A DNA stretch of 45,502 nucleotides. Origin: Planctomycetota bacterium (GTDB lineage Bacteria > Planctomycetota > Phycisphaerae > Phycisphaerales > SM1A02). Below the pieces are notes generated by a model. That model did no database searches and had not been told where the DNA came from. It worked only from the letters and a program-made list of their open reading frames with translations. The position numbers and the translations under genes were made by a program. Within the stretch, counting starts at the first letter, position 1. Each line of letters begins with the position of its first letter. The stretch spans positions 1 through 45,502 of the forward strand of contig JADFOJ010000021.1 in assembly GCA_022562915.1 (NCBI GenBank). The letters run 5' to 3'. This document shows positions 13,906-22,381 of the stretch, one piece after another.

Positions 13906-15801
13906 TCAGGGCTGGGTAATGACCATGACGTCCGTGCCGCCGTCGGGCTCCGCCGGATACGACCCGACGGTCCCATCCGGCCAGGTGACCGAGAGCGCCT
14001 CGACCACGTCGCCGGGGCCGAGCCCGAAGGTGACCACCCGCTCGACCTGGGAGAGATAGCTCCTGGTCGGCATCACCTGCCGGGCCATGACCCGGCCACC
14101 GGTCAGGGTACAGTGTACCCACGCCCCGATCGCGTCACGGTTGGAGGTCGTGCCGTTGCCGACGAGCTTCACCCGCAACCCCCTGTGCCCCAGCGCCTGG
14201 TCGTTTCGCAACAGCATCGGCGGTCCGCCCGTCTGGGTGAGCACGACGTCCAGGTCGCCGTCACCGTCGATGTCGGCATAGGCAGCCCCGCGGCCGACGA
14301 TCGGCCTGGCGAGATCGCCCGTCGCCGCCGTCGGCACGTGGACGAAGCTGACCCGCGAACCCGGTCCGGTGTTCCAGAACAACTGCGCCGCCTGTCTGTA
14401 ATGCTGGCTCGACTGGACCGTGTTGATCGCCTCCTCGAGGTGCCCGTTGGCCTGGAGCAGATCGAGCCGACCGTCCAGGTCGTAATCGAAGAAGAACAGC
14501 CCGAAGCTCAGCACGCGGCGGCTCGGGGCCCCCACCCCTTCGCCGATCGCCTCGTCGGCAAACTGCCACGGGCGCCCCTGTGAGACGTACAGCGACGACA
14601 TCTCGTTGGCGAAGTTGCCGATACAGAACCCGAGACTCCCGTCGTCGGGCTCCCTGTAATAGGCCGCGTCGATCCCCATCGCGCCGGTGGCAGCGCCCAT
14701 GCTGCTGTACGCGACGCCCGCAGCGGCGCCGATCTCCTGGAACCCCGGCTCACCGGAGGCCCCGGTGTTGCGAAAGAGAAAGTTCGCCACGGTGTCGTTG
14801 GCGACGAAGATGTCCATCCAGCCGTCGCGATCGATGTCGATGAAGACGACCGCCAGCGCCTTGCCCACCGCAACGCCGGTGGCGGCGTTGACCACCTCGA
14901 TGCCGCTTTCGGCCGAGACGTCAGTAAACGTGCCGTCACCGTTGTTGCGGTACAGCGAGGCGAATGTCCCCTCGAAGGTGCTCGGTGGTCCGTACGCCCG
15001 GCCGATCCCGGTGAGCCGGAAATCGACGGCGAAGTCGATCTCACGCGACCAGCGCACGTAGTTGCATACGAACAGGTCCAGGTCACCGTCGTTGTCGTAG
15101 TCGAAGAACCCCGAACTCGTGCTCCAGCCGTCGGGGTCGCCGCCGGTGCCGGCCCGGCGGGTGACGTCCGTGAAAACGCCGTCATCGTTGCGGTACAGAT
15201 GGTCCGGTCCGACGGCGGTGAGAAACAGGTCCACGTCCCCGTCGTTGTCGTAGTCGCCGGCCGCGACGCCCATGCCGTAGAAGCCGACGTCGAGACCGGC
15301 CTCGGCCGTCACGTCCTCGAAGCGGCCGGTCCCGTCGTTGCGGTACAGCGCCATCGTGGCCGGGGGACCGTCGCCGGACGGGTGATCCGGCCAGTGGCTG
15401 GAGTTCACGAACAGCAGATCCTGGTCGCCGTCGCCGTCATAATCGAGGAATGCGCATCCGCCGCCCATGGTCTCGGGCAGCAGCTTGTCGCCGGCGGCGC
15501 CGTTGGTGTGCACGAAGTCGATGCCCGCATCACTGGTAATGTCCGTGAAGACCACGCTCGGCGGATCGGCCGCGCGAACCGGTACGACGATCTTGATCGG
15601 ACCCGCCGGTACCGGCGGGGCGAGCTCTTGCGGCCGGTTCGCGATCACCAGGACGACGCCGGCCACGACGCCGAAGACCACGAGCACCGCCAGCGACCAT
15701 CGGAACGCCCGGCCGATGACCGCGTCGTCATCGGGGACCATCTCGGTGTCGTCGACGGCCTTGCGCGGTGAGCGCTCACTCAGGTCATTCCGGTCAATCA
15801 T
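13906..15801 (-). CDS. CRTAC1-type FG-GAP/VCBS repeat protein with ASPIC/UnbV domain, membrane anchored
   Basis: A 631-residue exported protein. A transmembrane helix at about residues 34-53 follows a charged cytoplasmic start. The rest is a beta-propeller made of FG-GAP/VCBS repeats with many calcium-type loops (DYDGDGDQDLLF, DYDNDGDVDLFL, DYDNDGDLDLFV, DIDRDGWMDIFV, DIDGDGDLDVVL), finishing with an ASPIC/UnbV-like C-terminal domain (VTWPDGTVGSYP). Such proteins are common in planctomycetes and often sit beside multihaem cytochromes. Its start overlaps the stop of the cytochrome/TPR gene by 4 nt (ATGA), so the two are co-translated. The exact biochemical role of this pairing is not established. 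Confidence 0.88.
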   Translation of the reverse strand: MIDRNDLSERSPRKAVDDTEMVPDDDAVIGRAFRWSLAVLVVFGVVAGVVLVIANRPQELAPPVPAGPIKIVVPVRAADPPSVVFTDITSDAGIDFVHTNGAAGDKLLPETMGGGCAFLDYDGDGDQDLLFVNSSHWPDHPSGDGPPATMALYRNDGTGRFEDVTAEAGLDVGFYGMGVAAGDYDNDGDVDLFLTAVGPDHLYRNDDGVFTDVTRRAGTGGDPDGWSTSSGFFDYDNDGDLDLFVCNYVRWSREIDFAVDFRLTGIGRAYGPPSTFEGTFASLYRNNGDGTFTDVSAESGIEVVNAATGVAVGKALAVVFIDIDRDGWMDIFVANDTVANFLFRNTGASGEPGFQEIGAAAGVAYSSMGAATGAMGIDAAYYREPDDGSLGFCIGNFANEMSSLYVSQGRPWQFADEAIGEGVGAPSRRVLSFGLFFFDYDLDGRLDLLQANGHLEEAINTVQSSQHYRQAAQLFWNTGPGSRVSFVHVPTAATGDLARPIVGRGAAYADIDGDGDLDVVLTQTGGPPMLLRNDQALGHRGLRVKLVGNGTTSNRDAIGAWVHCTLTGGRVMARQVMPTRSYLSQVERVVTFGLGPGDVVEALSVTWPDGTVGSYPAEPDGGTDVMVITQP

Positions 15802-18659
15802 GGCGGGCTCTCTCGCCGGGGTGGCAGCTCGTAGGCGCCGTCGCGCTGCAGGTCATAGATCACGATCGCCTCCGCGGCGTGATTGGCCGCCGGATACTGC
15901 CGTCGCGCCGCGGCGACCGCCCGGTCCCGCGCGTTGTCGTCCGGCTTGTACCGGGCGTGTGCCGTCCGGTGCCGCTCGGCCCGGTCGGGCTCCTCGAGCT
16001 GGTCCGCCAGCAGGGCGAGATTGTAATGCGCCGCGACGTTCTCCGGGTCCAGCTCGAGCACCCGTTCGAACCACGAGGCCGCCTCGACGAGCAGTTGCCG
16101 GCGCCGCGAGCTCGCCGCGGCGCCGCGCTCCTGTTTGGCGCGCTCGAAGATCGTCTGCCCGAGCTCGTTGAGCAACCGGTAGTCCTGTGAGAAGTCGAAC
16201 TCCCGCTGCCGGGTCTCGGCCGTGTTCATCCGGACGATGGATCTCAGGTTGTCGATCGCCTCGTCAAGGTATCCATGCTGCTTGTTGACCAGGCCGGTGA
16301 ACCATGCGACCGTCCACGGGTACGCCGGCGGATCGAATGTCCGGGCCGTTTCCAGCGCGACCACGGCGTCGGCGAGGTTGCCCTCCTTGATGTAGACACG
16401 GGCACGGTTGAGCGGGCCGTCCGGGCGGCCGAGACGTTCGACCTCGGCGAACGCGTCTTGGGCCTGGCGCAGCTCGCCCTTGTTGGCGCCGGAGTCGCCC
16501 TTGCGGAGCAGCCCGATGCCGTAATCGTTCCAGCGCTGCCACGGAGGGATTCCGACGTCATCGGCAACCGTCGCGCTGCCGGGGCCGACGGGGAAGGTCA
16601 CCTCGTCCTGGGCGAGCGTCATGATCGGCAGGTCGTTGACCGTGAACTCGTCGCCCTGGAAGAACCGCATGTAGGTCGTGTCGAACTTGCGGTACTGGAG
16701 CTTTGCCCTGACCGTGATCGATCCGGTCGCGTCCGGCGGCACGGTGAAGGCGAAGTGCACCGTGTCCGCCGCCCCGGGCGGGATCTGGTGGTTGTACAAC
16801 GCGACGAAGATGTCCTGGGCGTTGCGGCGATCGATGCGGTTGCCGAGGCGGTCCAGGACGAACGCGTTGACGAAGTGGGACCACGGGTCCACCTCGCCGT
16901 CGGCGGCGCGGCCGCCGCTGCGGCCGATGACCTTGTCGCCGAGGGAAAGCGTCACGTCGAGCCAGATTTCGTTGGAGTCGGCCGTTCCCTGTGTGAACAG
17001 GTGGCCCATCTTCATGGTTCGAACGACCGTCTCGAGCAGGTAGCGCCGCCCCGGTTCCAGGGCGGGAACGCCCGGGCGAATCGGCGCCGTCAGCGCGCCG
17101 TCGATCGTGCCGCCCTGCTTGATCCCGAAGATGTCCACGCGCATGACACCGTCCATGAACTCGCGGTGTGCCTCGTTCACCCACGACGGCATGTCCAGCA
17201 GGCTGGGGATCGCGGTGTTGGCGGACGGAAACTGGTGGTTGTGGACGGTCAACTGGTCGAACAGATCGTCGCCGGGATCCTCGGCAAACGCGCGAGCGCC
17301 GAAGTCATCCGACCGCACCAGCGGCATGTGGCAGCCGGCGCAATTATGCTCTGCCTGTGGCGGGTAATAAAAGCTGCTGACACCGTGGCCGGAGACGCCG
17401 CTGAGCAGGTAGCTGTCATAGTGATTCTGGCCGCGCAGGAACTTGTAGCCGTTGAGCTCAACGGGCAGGTGCACCTTGTGACAGGCTCCACAGAACTCCG
17501 CGGTCTTGTGCAGCGGCTTGAGAAACGTCCTCTTGTGAAAACCCGGCTTCGACTTCACGAGCTGGCGGTTCACCCACCTCAGCACGCGGTTCTCCGAGAA
17601 GGTAAACGGGTAGTGGATCGGTTCCTCGATCGTGTAGTCGGCGTTGCCGCGCACGTTGTTGTGGACGATCGCATGGCACGCGGTGCAGGTGATCCCGGCG
17701 GTCGCGAGCGGGTCAGAGGCCAGGTCGTACTCGGGGTCGTCGAACCGGGGGTCCTCGAACTCGCCGCTGAAGAACGGAACCGGATCATGGCAGCCGGCGC
17801 AGAAGCGCGAGGCCTGCACGTTGCCGTCACGGGCGAATCCGACGCGCCGCGTCTCGCGCACCGAGGCGTCGTACGCCGGGTTGTTGAACGAGCTGAACCG
17901 GTGCATGCTGTGGGCCCACTGTTCGTGGACGTCGGCATGGCATTCGAGGCAGTACGAGTCGTTGAGCAGCACCCGCGCCGGGATGAAGTCGCCGGTCGAG
18001 GTACGGGCAAGCGACGGGAAGAAGTACTGCAGCCCTGAGGCCGGCCCCGAGACGTTCCAGCGGCGCGGGTCCTGCGAATGAAGGCCGACCATCACCAGCG
18101 CGAAGGCGCCCGCCACGGTCATCCACGCCAGGCCGGTCCGCCATCGGATCCGCCGGCCCGCCAGCCGGTGCAGGATGAAGAGCCACACGGCGATGACCGG
18201 CGTGACGACGTGAGCCCAGTAGACGGCGGCGCGAAGGTCCGGTTGCTTCAGATCGACCAGTGCCCGCGTGAGCAGGAGGCCGCTGGCCAGAACGACCAGG
18301 GCCGTCGTGAACAGCGCCAGGCCCGCCCGCACCGCGCGCCGGTTGGGACGCGACCACGCGTTGCGGATGTGAAAGCAGCCGAAGAGAACCACCGGGCACA
18401 CGAACGCAAGGCCCAGCACCAGGTGCACCAGGAACATCCACTGGAAGAAATAGTTCTCCCACGTCTGTCCGGTGTACCACTGCGTCAGCGACACGGACAC
18501 CAGGTAGACGGAGTTCACCATGAGCAGCGCGAAGAGGCCGAACACCACGGCCAGCAACCGCTTCAGGCGGGGCCCGACCACCGGCACGTATTGTGTGCGC
18601 CGTGCCGAAGCGGTCGCGGTGGTATCGGTCTCCGAAATCGAGGTCATGGCACGACGCAT
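15798..18659 (-). CDS. Membrane-bound pentaheme cytochrome c with TPR domain
   Basis: A 953-residue protein. The first 200 residues or so hold several transmembrane helices resembling a membrane cytochrome or scaffold (from LLAVVFGLFALLMVNSVYLV). The periplasmic part has five CxxCH haem c motifs: CLECH, CAGCH, CTACH, CGACH and CAGCH, near residues 235, 285, 323, 391 and 440. A beta-rich middle is followed by C-terminal tetratricopeptide repeats (about 700-930), including AASWFERVLELDPENVAAHY. The architecture resembles cytochrome c554-like proteins with a TPR tail. It is coupled to the CRTAC1-type gene by an ATGA overlap. The first ATG (18659) was used; ATG 18647 is equally possible, and neither has a clear Shine-Dalgarno. 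Confidence 0.87.
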   Translation of the reverse strand: MRRAMTSISETDTTATASARRTQYVPVVGPRLKRLLAVVFGLFALLMVNSVYLVSVSLTQWYTGQTWENYFFQWMFLVHLVLGLAFVCPVVLFGCFHIRNAWSRPNRRAVRAGLALFTTALVVLASGLLLTRALVDLKQPDLRAAVYWAHVVTPVIAVWLFILHRLAGRRIRWRTGLAWMTVAGAFALVMVGLHSQDPRRWNVSGPASGLQYFFPSLARTSTGDFIPARVLLNDSYCLECHADVHEQWAHSMHRFSSFNNPAYDASVRETRRVGFARDGNVQASRFCAGCHDPVPFFSGEFEDPRFDDPEYDLASDPLATAGITCTACHAIVHNNVRGNADYTIEEPIHYPFTFSENRVLRWVNRQLVKSKPGFHKRTFLKPLHKTAEFCGACHKVHLPVELNGYKFLRGQNHYDSYLLSGVSGHGVSSFYYPPQAEHNCAGCHMPLVRSDDFGARAFAEDPGDDLFDQLTVHNHQFPSANTAIPSLLDMPSWVNEAHREFMDGVMRVDIFGIKQGGTIDGALTAPIRPGVPALEPGRRYLLETVVRTMKMGHLFTQGTADSNEIWLDVTLSLGDKVIGRSGGRAADGEVDPWSHFVNAFVLDRLGNRIDRRNAQDIFVALYNHQIPPGAADTVHFAFTVPPDATGSITVRAKLQYRKFDTTYMRFFQGDEFTVNDLPIMTLAQDEVTFPVGPGSATVADDVGIPPWQRWNDYGIGLLRKGDSGANKGELRQAQDAFAEVERLGRPDGPLNRARVYIKEGNLADAVVALETARTFDPPAYPWTVAWFTGLVNKQHGYLDEAIDNLRSIVRMNTAETRQREFDFSQDYRLLNELGQTIFERAKQERGAAASSRRRQLLVEAASWFERVLELDPENVAAHYNLALLADQLEEPDRAERHRTAHARYKPDDNARDRAVAAARRQYPAANHAAEAIVIYDLQRDGAYELPPRRESPP

Positions 18660-18676
18660 CCTAGCCGTCGGCGGCC

Positions 18677-18682
18677 TACACT
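18677..18682 (+). promoter_or_regulatory. -10-like TACACT box next to coaX start
   Basis: TACACT lies 9 nt upstream of the coaX ATG, inside a 32-bp gap between two divergent start codons. No Shine-Dalgarno separates box and start, implying a nearly leaderless mRNA. Confidence 0.4.
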
Positions 18683-18691
18683 GCTGACGAG

Positions 18692-19489
18692 ATGAGCGAA
18701 CTCAATCTCCTCGTCGTGAACGTCGGCAACAGCCGAACTCAATTCGGCCAGTTCGTCGGTACGGACTTGCGCCGGCAGATGCACCTCGACAACACCGCCG
18801 TGCCGCCGCTGGTCCAGCAGGCGGTCCAGTGGTGGGAGCAGACCGACGAGCCGAAGTCCCTGCTCATGGCGTCGGTCAATGGTGAGGTCGCGGAACCGCT
18901 GGACGCCGCGCTGCGCGATCAGCTTTCGGTCGAGATCTACCATGTGGGCGAGGACGTTCCGGTCCCCATCGGGCGCTGCCTCGATCCGGAGACGATCATC
19001 GGCGTGGACCGGCTGCTCAACGCCGTGGCTGCGTGGGACCGCATTCACCAGGCGTGCATCATCGTGGATACGGGCACGGCAATCACCGTCGATTTCGTGG
19101 ACGGCGACGGGACGTTTCACGGCGGGGCGATCATTCCCGGCGCGATGATGCAGCTCGCGGCGCTGCATGCCGGCACCTCGAACCTGCCGGAGTTGCAGTT
19201 CATCGCTCCGGACGACTCGGACGTGTTCGGACGCTCCACCAGCCAGGCCATGCTCAAGGGCGTCTTCCACGGAATTCGCGGCGCGGTACAGCGGCTCGTG
19301 GAGCAGTACGCGACTCAGTACGGCGCCTTCCCGCAGATCGTCGCGACCGGTGGCGACGCCGAGACGCTCTTCAAGGGTTACGAGCTGATCGACGACATCG
19401 TCCCCGAGCTCGCCATGCTCGGCATTGCCGCTGCGGCACAGCTCGCGCTGGCGACCGAGAATGCGGACCGGCGGGATGGCCGGGACTGA
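18692..19489 (+). CDS. coaX: Type III pantothenate kinase
   Basis: A 265-residue CoaX-family kinase, which catalyses the first step of coenzyme A synthesis and is resistant to feedback by CoA. It has the ASKHA fold: an N-terminal nucleotide loop at VVNVGNSRTQFG, PIGRCLDPETIIGVDRLLNA, the catalytic VDTGTAITVDFVDGDG then FHGGAIIPGA, and an ATGGDAETL loop. The usual D-x-G-N-T of the first loop is N-x-G-N-S here, replacing the phosphate/metal-contacting Asp by Asn; the second Asp (VDTGTA) is kept. It overlaps the following GTPase gene by 14 nt. Confidence 0.9.
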   Translation: MSELNLLVVNVGNSRTQFGQFVGTDLRRQMHLDNTAVPPLVQQAVQWWEQTDEPKSLLMASVNGEVAEPLDAALRDQLSVEIYHVGEDVPVPIGRCLDPETIIGVDRLLNAVAAWDRIHQACIIVDTGTAITVDFVDGDGTFHGGAIIPGAMMQLAALHAGTSNLPELQFIAPDDSDVFGRSTSQAMLKGVFHGIRGAVQRLVEQYATQYGAFPQIVATGGDAETLFKGYELIDDIVPELAMLGIAAAAQLALATENADRRDGRD

Positions 19490-20459
19490 CACGGACGGCA
19501 CCCGCGGTTTCTCGTGCCGCCTGCTGACGGCCACGGCGGCCCGGCCCGGTGCGATTGCGATCCTCCAGCTCGACGGCGACGTCGAGCCCGCTCTGCGAGC
19601 GATCACCGGCATCGCGGACTGGCCCCACGGGCGGGCCCGGCTGGTGCGATTTGCCGACGTCGATCGCGGTCTCGCCGTGCGCCTGACGGAACGCGTCGCG
19701 CAGCTCATGCCCCACGGCGGTCCGCGCGTCGTGCAGCGGCTGTGCGCGTGGATGGACCGTCTCGGCATCGAGACCGCGTCGTGCGACGAGGTCCTCCCCG
19801 AGCTCGCATTCCCGGAGGCGTCCGATCGATTCGAAGCGATGGCGCTGGCGGCCGTGGCCCGGGCGGCGAGCCCCCTGGCCATCGACCTTCTCCTGGACCA
19901 GCCGCGGCGCTGGAGAGCCATGACCGCCCCCGACGAGGAGGACCTGGCCCGGTCGAAGCGACTCGATCGCCTCATCGAGCCGGCGATCGTGGTCGTGACG
20001 GGACCCGTCAACGTCGGCAAGAGCACTCTCGGCAACGCGCTGGTGGGCCGTTCGATGTCGATCGCCACGGACCTGCCCGGCTCGACGCGCGATTACACCT
20101 CGGGCCGGGTCGAGCTGGCCGGGATCGTCGTGGACTGGCACGACACGCCCGGCCGGCGCGACACGACCGATGCGATCGAGGCCGAGGCCGCCCGGATCGC
20201 CGATCGCCTGGTCGATTCCGCCGACCTGGTCATCGCGATGACCGACCACGAGACAGCATGGGCGGCCCTGAAACGGACGCCGGACCTGCGCGTCGCCAAC
20301 AAGTGCGATCTCGCTGCCCGACGCGACGCGGACCTCTCGATCAGCGCCACCGACGGCACCGGGATTCCCGAACTGGTCAGGGCCGTACGAGACCTGCTGG
20401 TGCCGCCGGAAGACCTGAAACACCCCGGTGTCTGGGTCTTCGACGATCGACTGACGTGA
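19476..20459 (+). CDS. Shortened MnmE/TrmE-like GTPase
   Basis: A 327-residue protein with an MnmE-like layout in reduced form. A TrmE N-terminal-like segment (TAARPGAIAILQLDGD, residues 20-35) is followed by a compact helical region and a GTPase domain with G1 GPVNVGKST at 176-184, a G2-like PGSTRD at 201-206, G3 DTPG at 223-226, and NKCD for G4. MnmE has about 450 residues and ends in a conserved Cys motif (C-I-G-K) needed for tRNA wobble-uridine modification. That end is absent, so a role other than canonical tRNA modification is possible. The start is ATG 19476, inside coaX, after GGACCGGCGGG. It converges on fabI with 3 nt between stops. Confidence 0.78.
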   Translation: MAGTDTDGTRGFSCRLLTATAARPGAIAILQLDGDVEPALRAITGIADWPHGRARLVRFADVDRGLAVRLTERVAQLMPHGGPRVVQRLCAWMDRLGIETASCDEVLPELAFPEASDRFEAMALAAVARAASPLAIDLLLDQPRRWRAMTAPDEEDLARSKRLDRLIEPAIVVVTGPVNVGKSTLGNALVGRSMSIATDLPGSTRDYTSGRVELAGIVVDWHDTPGRRDTTDAIEAEAARIADRLVDSADLVIAMTDHETAWAALKRTPDLRVANKCDLAARRDADLSISATDGTGIPELVRAVRDLLVPPEDLKHPGVWVFDDRLT

Positions 20460-20462
20460 TTT

Positions 20463-21242
20463 TTACAGCGCGACGGAACTGAAACCGCAGTCGACGAAGA
20501 GGGTCTGCCCGGTGACTCCCAGCGACAGGTCGCTGAGCAGGTACACGGCGCTCTCGCCGACCTCGCTGCCGGTGACGTTGCGTTTCATCGGCGCCCGCCT
20601 CTCGACCCAGTCGAAGAGGTCGCTGAAACCTCCGACCGCCAGCGCCGACATCGTTCGCAACGGCCCGCCGGAGATCGTGTTGACCCGAATATTGCTCGGC
20701 CCCAGGTCGCGTGCGAGGTAGCGCGTGATGGATTCCAGGGCCGCCTTGGCGACGCCCATGACGTTGTAGCAGGGCGCGGCCTTCTGCGCACCGTAGTAGC
20801 TCATCGCCACCATCGAGCCGCCGGAGGTCATCAGCGGCGCGGCGCGGGTGGCCATCGCCATGTACGAATAGGCGCTGATGTCCAGTGCCTGCGCGAAGAC
20901 CTCACGCGGCGTGGCGGCAAAGGTGCCGTCCTTGAGCCAGGCGCGATCGGCAAACGCAATGGAATGAACCAGGAAGTCGATCGATTCGAACTCGTCGCCG
21001 ATCTTCGCGAAGACGGTGTCGAGATCATTGTCCGAGCAGACATCGAGCGGGACCAGCCACGGCTCGGCCACGCCGAGTTCGTTGATCGCCCTGGACACGC
21101 GGCGTTGCATCTTCTCGCCGGGCAGATGCGTGAAGAGGCACTCGGCCCCGTGGCGAAGCAGCGCTTCGGCGATGAAGTACGCATAGCTGTGGTCGTTGGC
21201 GATTCCCACCACCAGCCCGCGCTTTCCGTCCATCAGGCCCAT
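20463..21242 (-). CDS. fabI: Enoyl-[acyl-carrier-protein] reductase (NADH)
   Basis: A 259-residue FabI, the final reductive step of each fatty-acid elongation round and the target of triclosan. It is an atypical short-chain dehydrogenase with MDGKRGLVVGIANDHSYAY at the NADH site, the catalytic tyrosines in DISAYSYMAMA and SYYGAQKA...YNVMGVAKAAL (Y-x6-K), and the product-side motif NTISGGPLRTMSA. Length is standard. ATG 21242 was chosen because GGAG lies 8 nt upstream and the core starts immediately; ATG 21254 is an alternative. A TAGGCT box farther upstream could be the promoter. Confidence 0.95.
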   Translation of the reverse strand: MGLMDGKRGLVVGIANDHSYAYFIAEALLRHGAECLFTHLPGEKMQRRVSRAINELGVAEPWLVPLDVCSDNDLDTVFAKIGDEFESIDFLVHSIAFADRAWLKDGTFAATPREVFAQALDISAYSYMAMATRAAPLMTSGGSMVAMSYYGAQKAAPCYNVMGVAKAALESITRYLARDLGPSNIRVNTISGGPLRTMSALAVGGFSDLFDWVERRAPMKRNVTGSEVGESAVYLLSDLSLGVTGQTLFVDCGFSSVAL

Positions 21243-21340
21243 GTCCGGCTCCATGATCACATCACAACAGGGGACGGAGCCTAGCTGGGATCCCGCCGTT
21301 CGGCCAGTGCCCCGCCGCTGCACGCGCAGGAATCGCGCGG

Positions 21341-21346
21341 TATGCT
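21341..21346 (+). promoter_or_regulatory. -10-like TATGCT box before the DUF6941-like gene
   Basis: TATGCT ends 10 nt before the ATG at 21357, with no Shine-Dalgarno between. The same hexamer sits 9 nt before the DUF1573 gene at 30718. Confidence 0.38.
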
Positions 21347-21356
21347 GCCTGCCCCA

Positions 21357-21854
21357 ATGGCAGAATCGCAATCTCCCGTCGCCCCGATCGTGCTCACTCT
21401 TCTGCTGTGCGAGAAGGTCATCGTTGACGCACGGACGCAACAGTACTCGCTCATCGGGCTTGTCTCCAACGTGAACGCATCCCGTTTCCCGGTGAGGTCG
21501 CCGAACCTCTGCGTCTATACGGAGATCACCGGCGGTCACGGCGTGACCCCGCTGACCGTGCGGATCGTCGATGTCGACGAGAAGCGGGATCCGGTGGTCA
21601 AGCTCGACCTGGAGGTCAACCTGGAGGACCCGCTGGCCGTGACCCAGGTGGTCTTCGGGATGCCCCGGCTGGTCTTCCCCGAGCTGGGCGATTACCGCCT
21701 CCAGGCGATCTCCGGGGGCACCCGGCTGCTGGAGAAGCGCCTCATACTCCGCGAGGCCAACGCCTCCGAGATCCTCGATGAGGACGAGGATGGCGAGAAT
21801 GACGAGGATGATGAAGAAGACGAGGAAGAGCAGGAGGGGGAAGAGGAAATCTAG
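21357..21854 (+). CDS. DUF6941-like protein with acidic tail
   Basis: A 165-residue protein of unknown function. The N-terminal 130 residues form a predicted beta-sandwich with SPVAPIVLTLLLCEKVIVDA then SLIGLVSNVNASRFPV, which I recognise as DUF6941-like. The last 30 residues are almost entirely Asp and Glu, likely disordered. No signal peptide or membrane segment is seen. It is transcribed divergently from fabI. The ATG at 21357 was chosen because the family similarity begins soon after; an in-frame ATG at 21342 lies inside the proposed -10 box. Confidence 0.65.
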   Translation: MAESQSPVAPIVLTLLLCEKVIVDARTQQYSLIGLVSNVNASRFPVRSPNLCVYTEITGGHGVTPLTVRIVDVDEKRDPVVKLDLEVNLEDPLAVTQVVFGMPRLVFPELGDYRLQAISGGTRLLEKRLILREANASEILDEDEDGENDEDDEEDEEEQEGEEEI

Positions 21855-21965
21855 GCAGGCGCGCCGAATGCAAGTGCCGGCCATCGAAGAAAGATTTAGC
21901 GGGTGATCCGGTCCATTCCCGGGCTATACTCTGGCTTAACCCCCGTCCGGGGGAGGAGGCAGACC

Positions 21966-22169
21966 ATGACGATGCCCGCAGACACGGCGTCCAACGAGAC
22001 GCTCAGGATGGGGCCGATCAAGGTTGTACGGGTGTATGCGTCGAGCGCGCCCACCGACGTAACGATCACGGAACGGCTCGGGTACACCACCCCGCCGTTC
22101 TCACAGATCAGACACCTGTGCTCCAGCAAGCCGCTCGGCCGACACCTGCCGACCGAAGACCGCCGCTGA
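21966..22169 (+). CDS. Small hypothetical protein (67 aa)
   Basis: A 67-residue ORF with one of the strongest ribosome-binding sites in the window (GGGGGAGGAGG, about 7 nt before the ATG) and a TATACT box at 21925-21930 upstream. The product, MTMPADTASNETLRMGPIKV and onward, is polar, has one Cys, no signal peptide or membrane helix, and no family I recognise. The signals argue that it is really expressed. Confidence 0.45.
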   Translation: MTMPADTASNETLRMGPIKVVRVYASSAPTDVTITERLGYTTPPFSQIRHLCSSKPLGRHLPTEDRR

Positions 22170-22243
22170 GCGAGGTCAGGTCACGCGCGCAAGACCCAGA
22201 ACCGCGGTACCGACCGTGCGCGCCGGTTTCGCGCCCGGGATGC

Positions 22244-22320
22244 AACAACCCACGTGTGCGCTAAACAACCAACGTGAGCGCTGAACAACCAGCGTGTGCG
22301 CTGTACGACCAACGTGTTTC
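22244..22320. repeat. 20-bp direct tandem repeat, 3.8 copies
   Basis: Period exactly 20 bp: units start at 22244, 22264, 22284 and 22304, with core AACAACCAACGTGTGCGCTG varying at one to four positions and a partial last unit. It lies in the spacer before tRNA-Arg. There are no unique spacers, so it is not a CRISPR; a protein-binding array or simple slippage product is possible. Confidence 0.8.
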
Positions 22321-22356
22321 CGCCCCGACCGACTCCGAGTCATCCTCCGTTGCTGC

Positions 22357-22362
22357 TATCAT
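22357..22362 (+). promoter_or_regulatory. Extended -10 promoter element for tRNA-Arg
   Basis: TATCAT preceded by TGC (TGCTATCAT) ends 19 nt before the tRNA 5' end, a plausible spacing for a tRNA promoter with a short 5' leader. No clear -35 is visible. Confidence 0.4.
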
Positions 22363-22381
22363 GAGGCCGGTTCACCCCCCT

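Noticed and set aside
16275-18038. 587-codon plus-strand frame
   Set aside because: Antisense to the cytochrome gene, whose five CxxCH motifs prove the minus strand is coding.
22244-22320. Possible CRISPR array
   Set aside because: The repeats are contiguous with no spacers and there are no cas genes.
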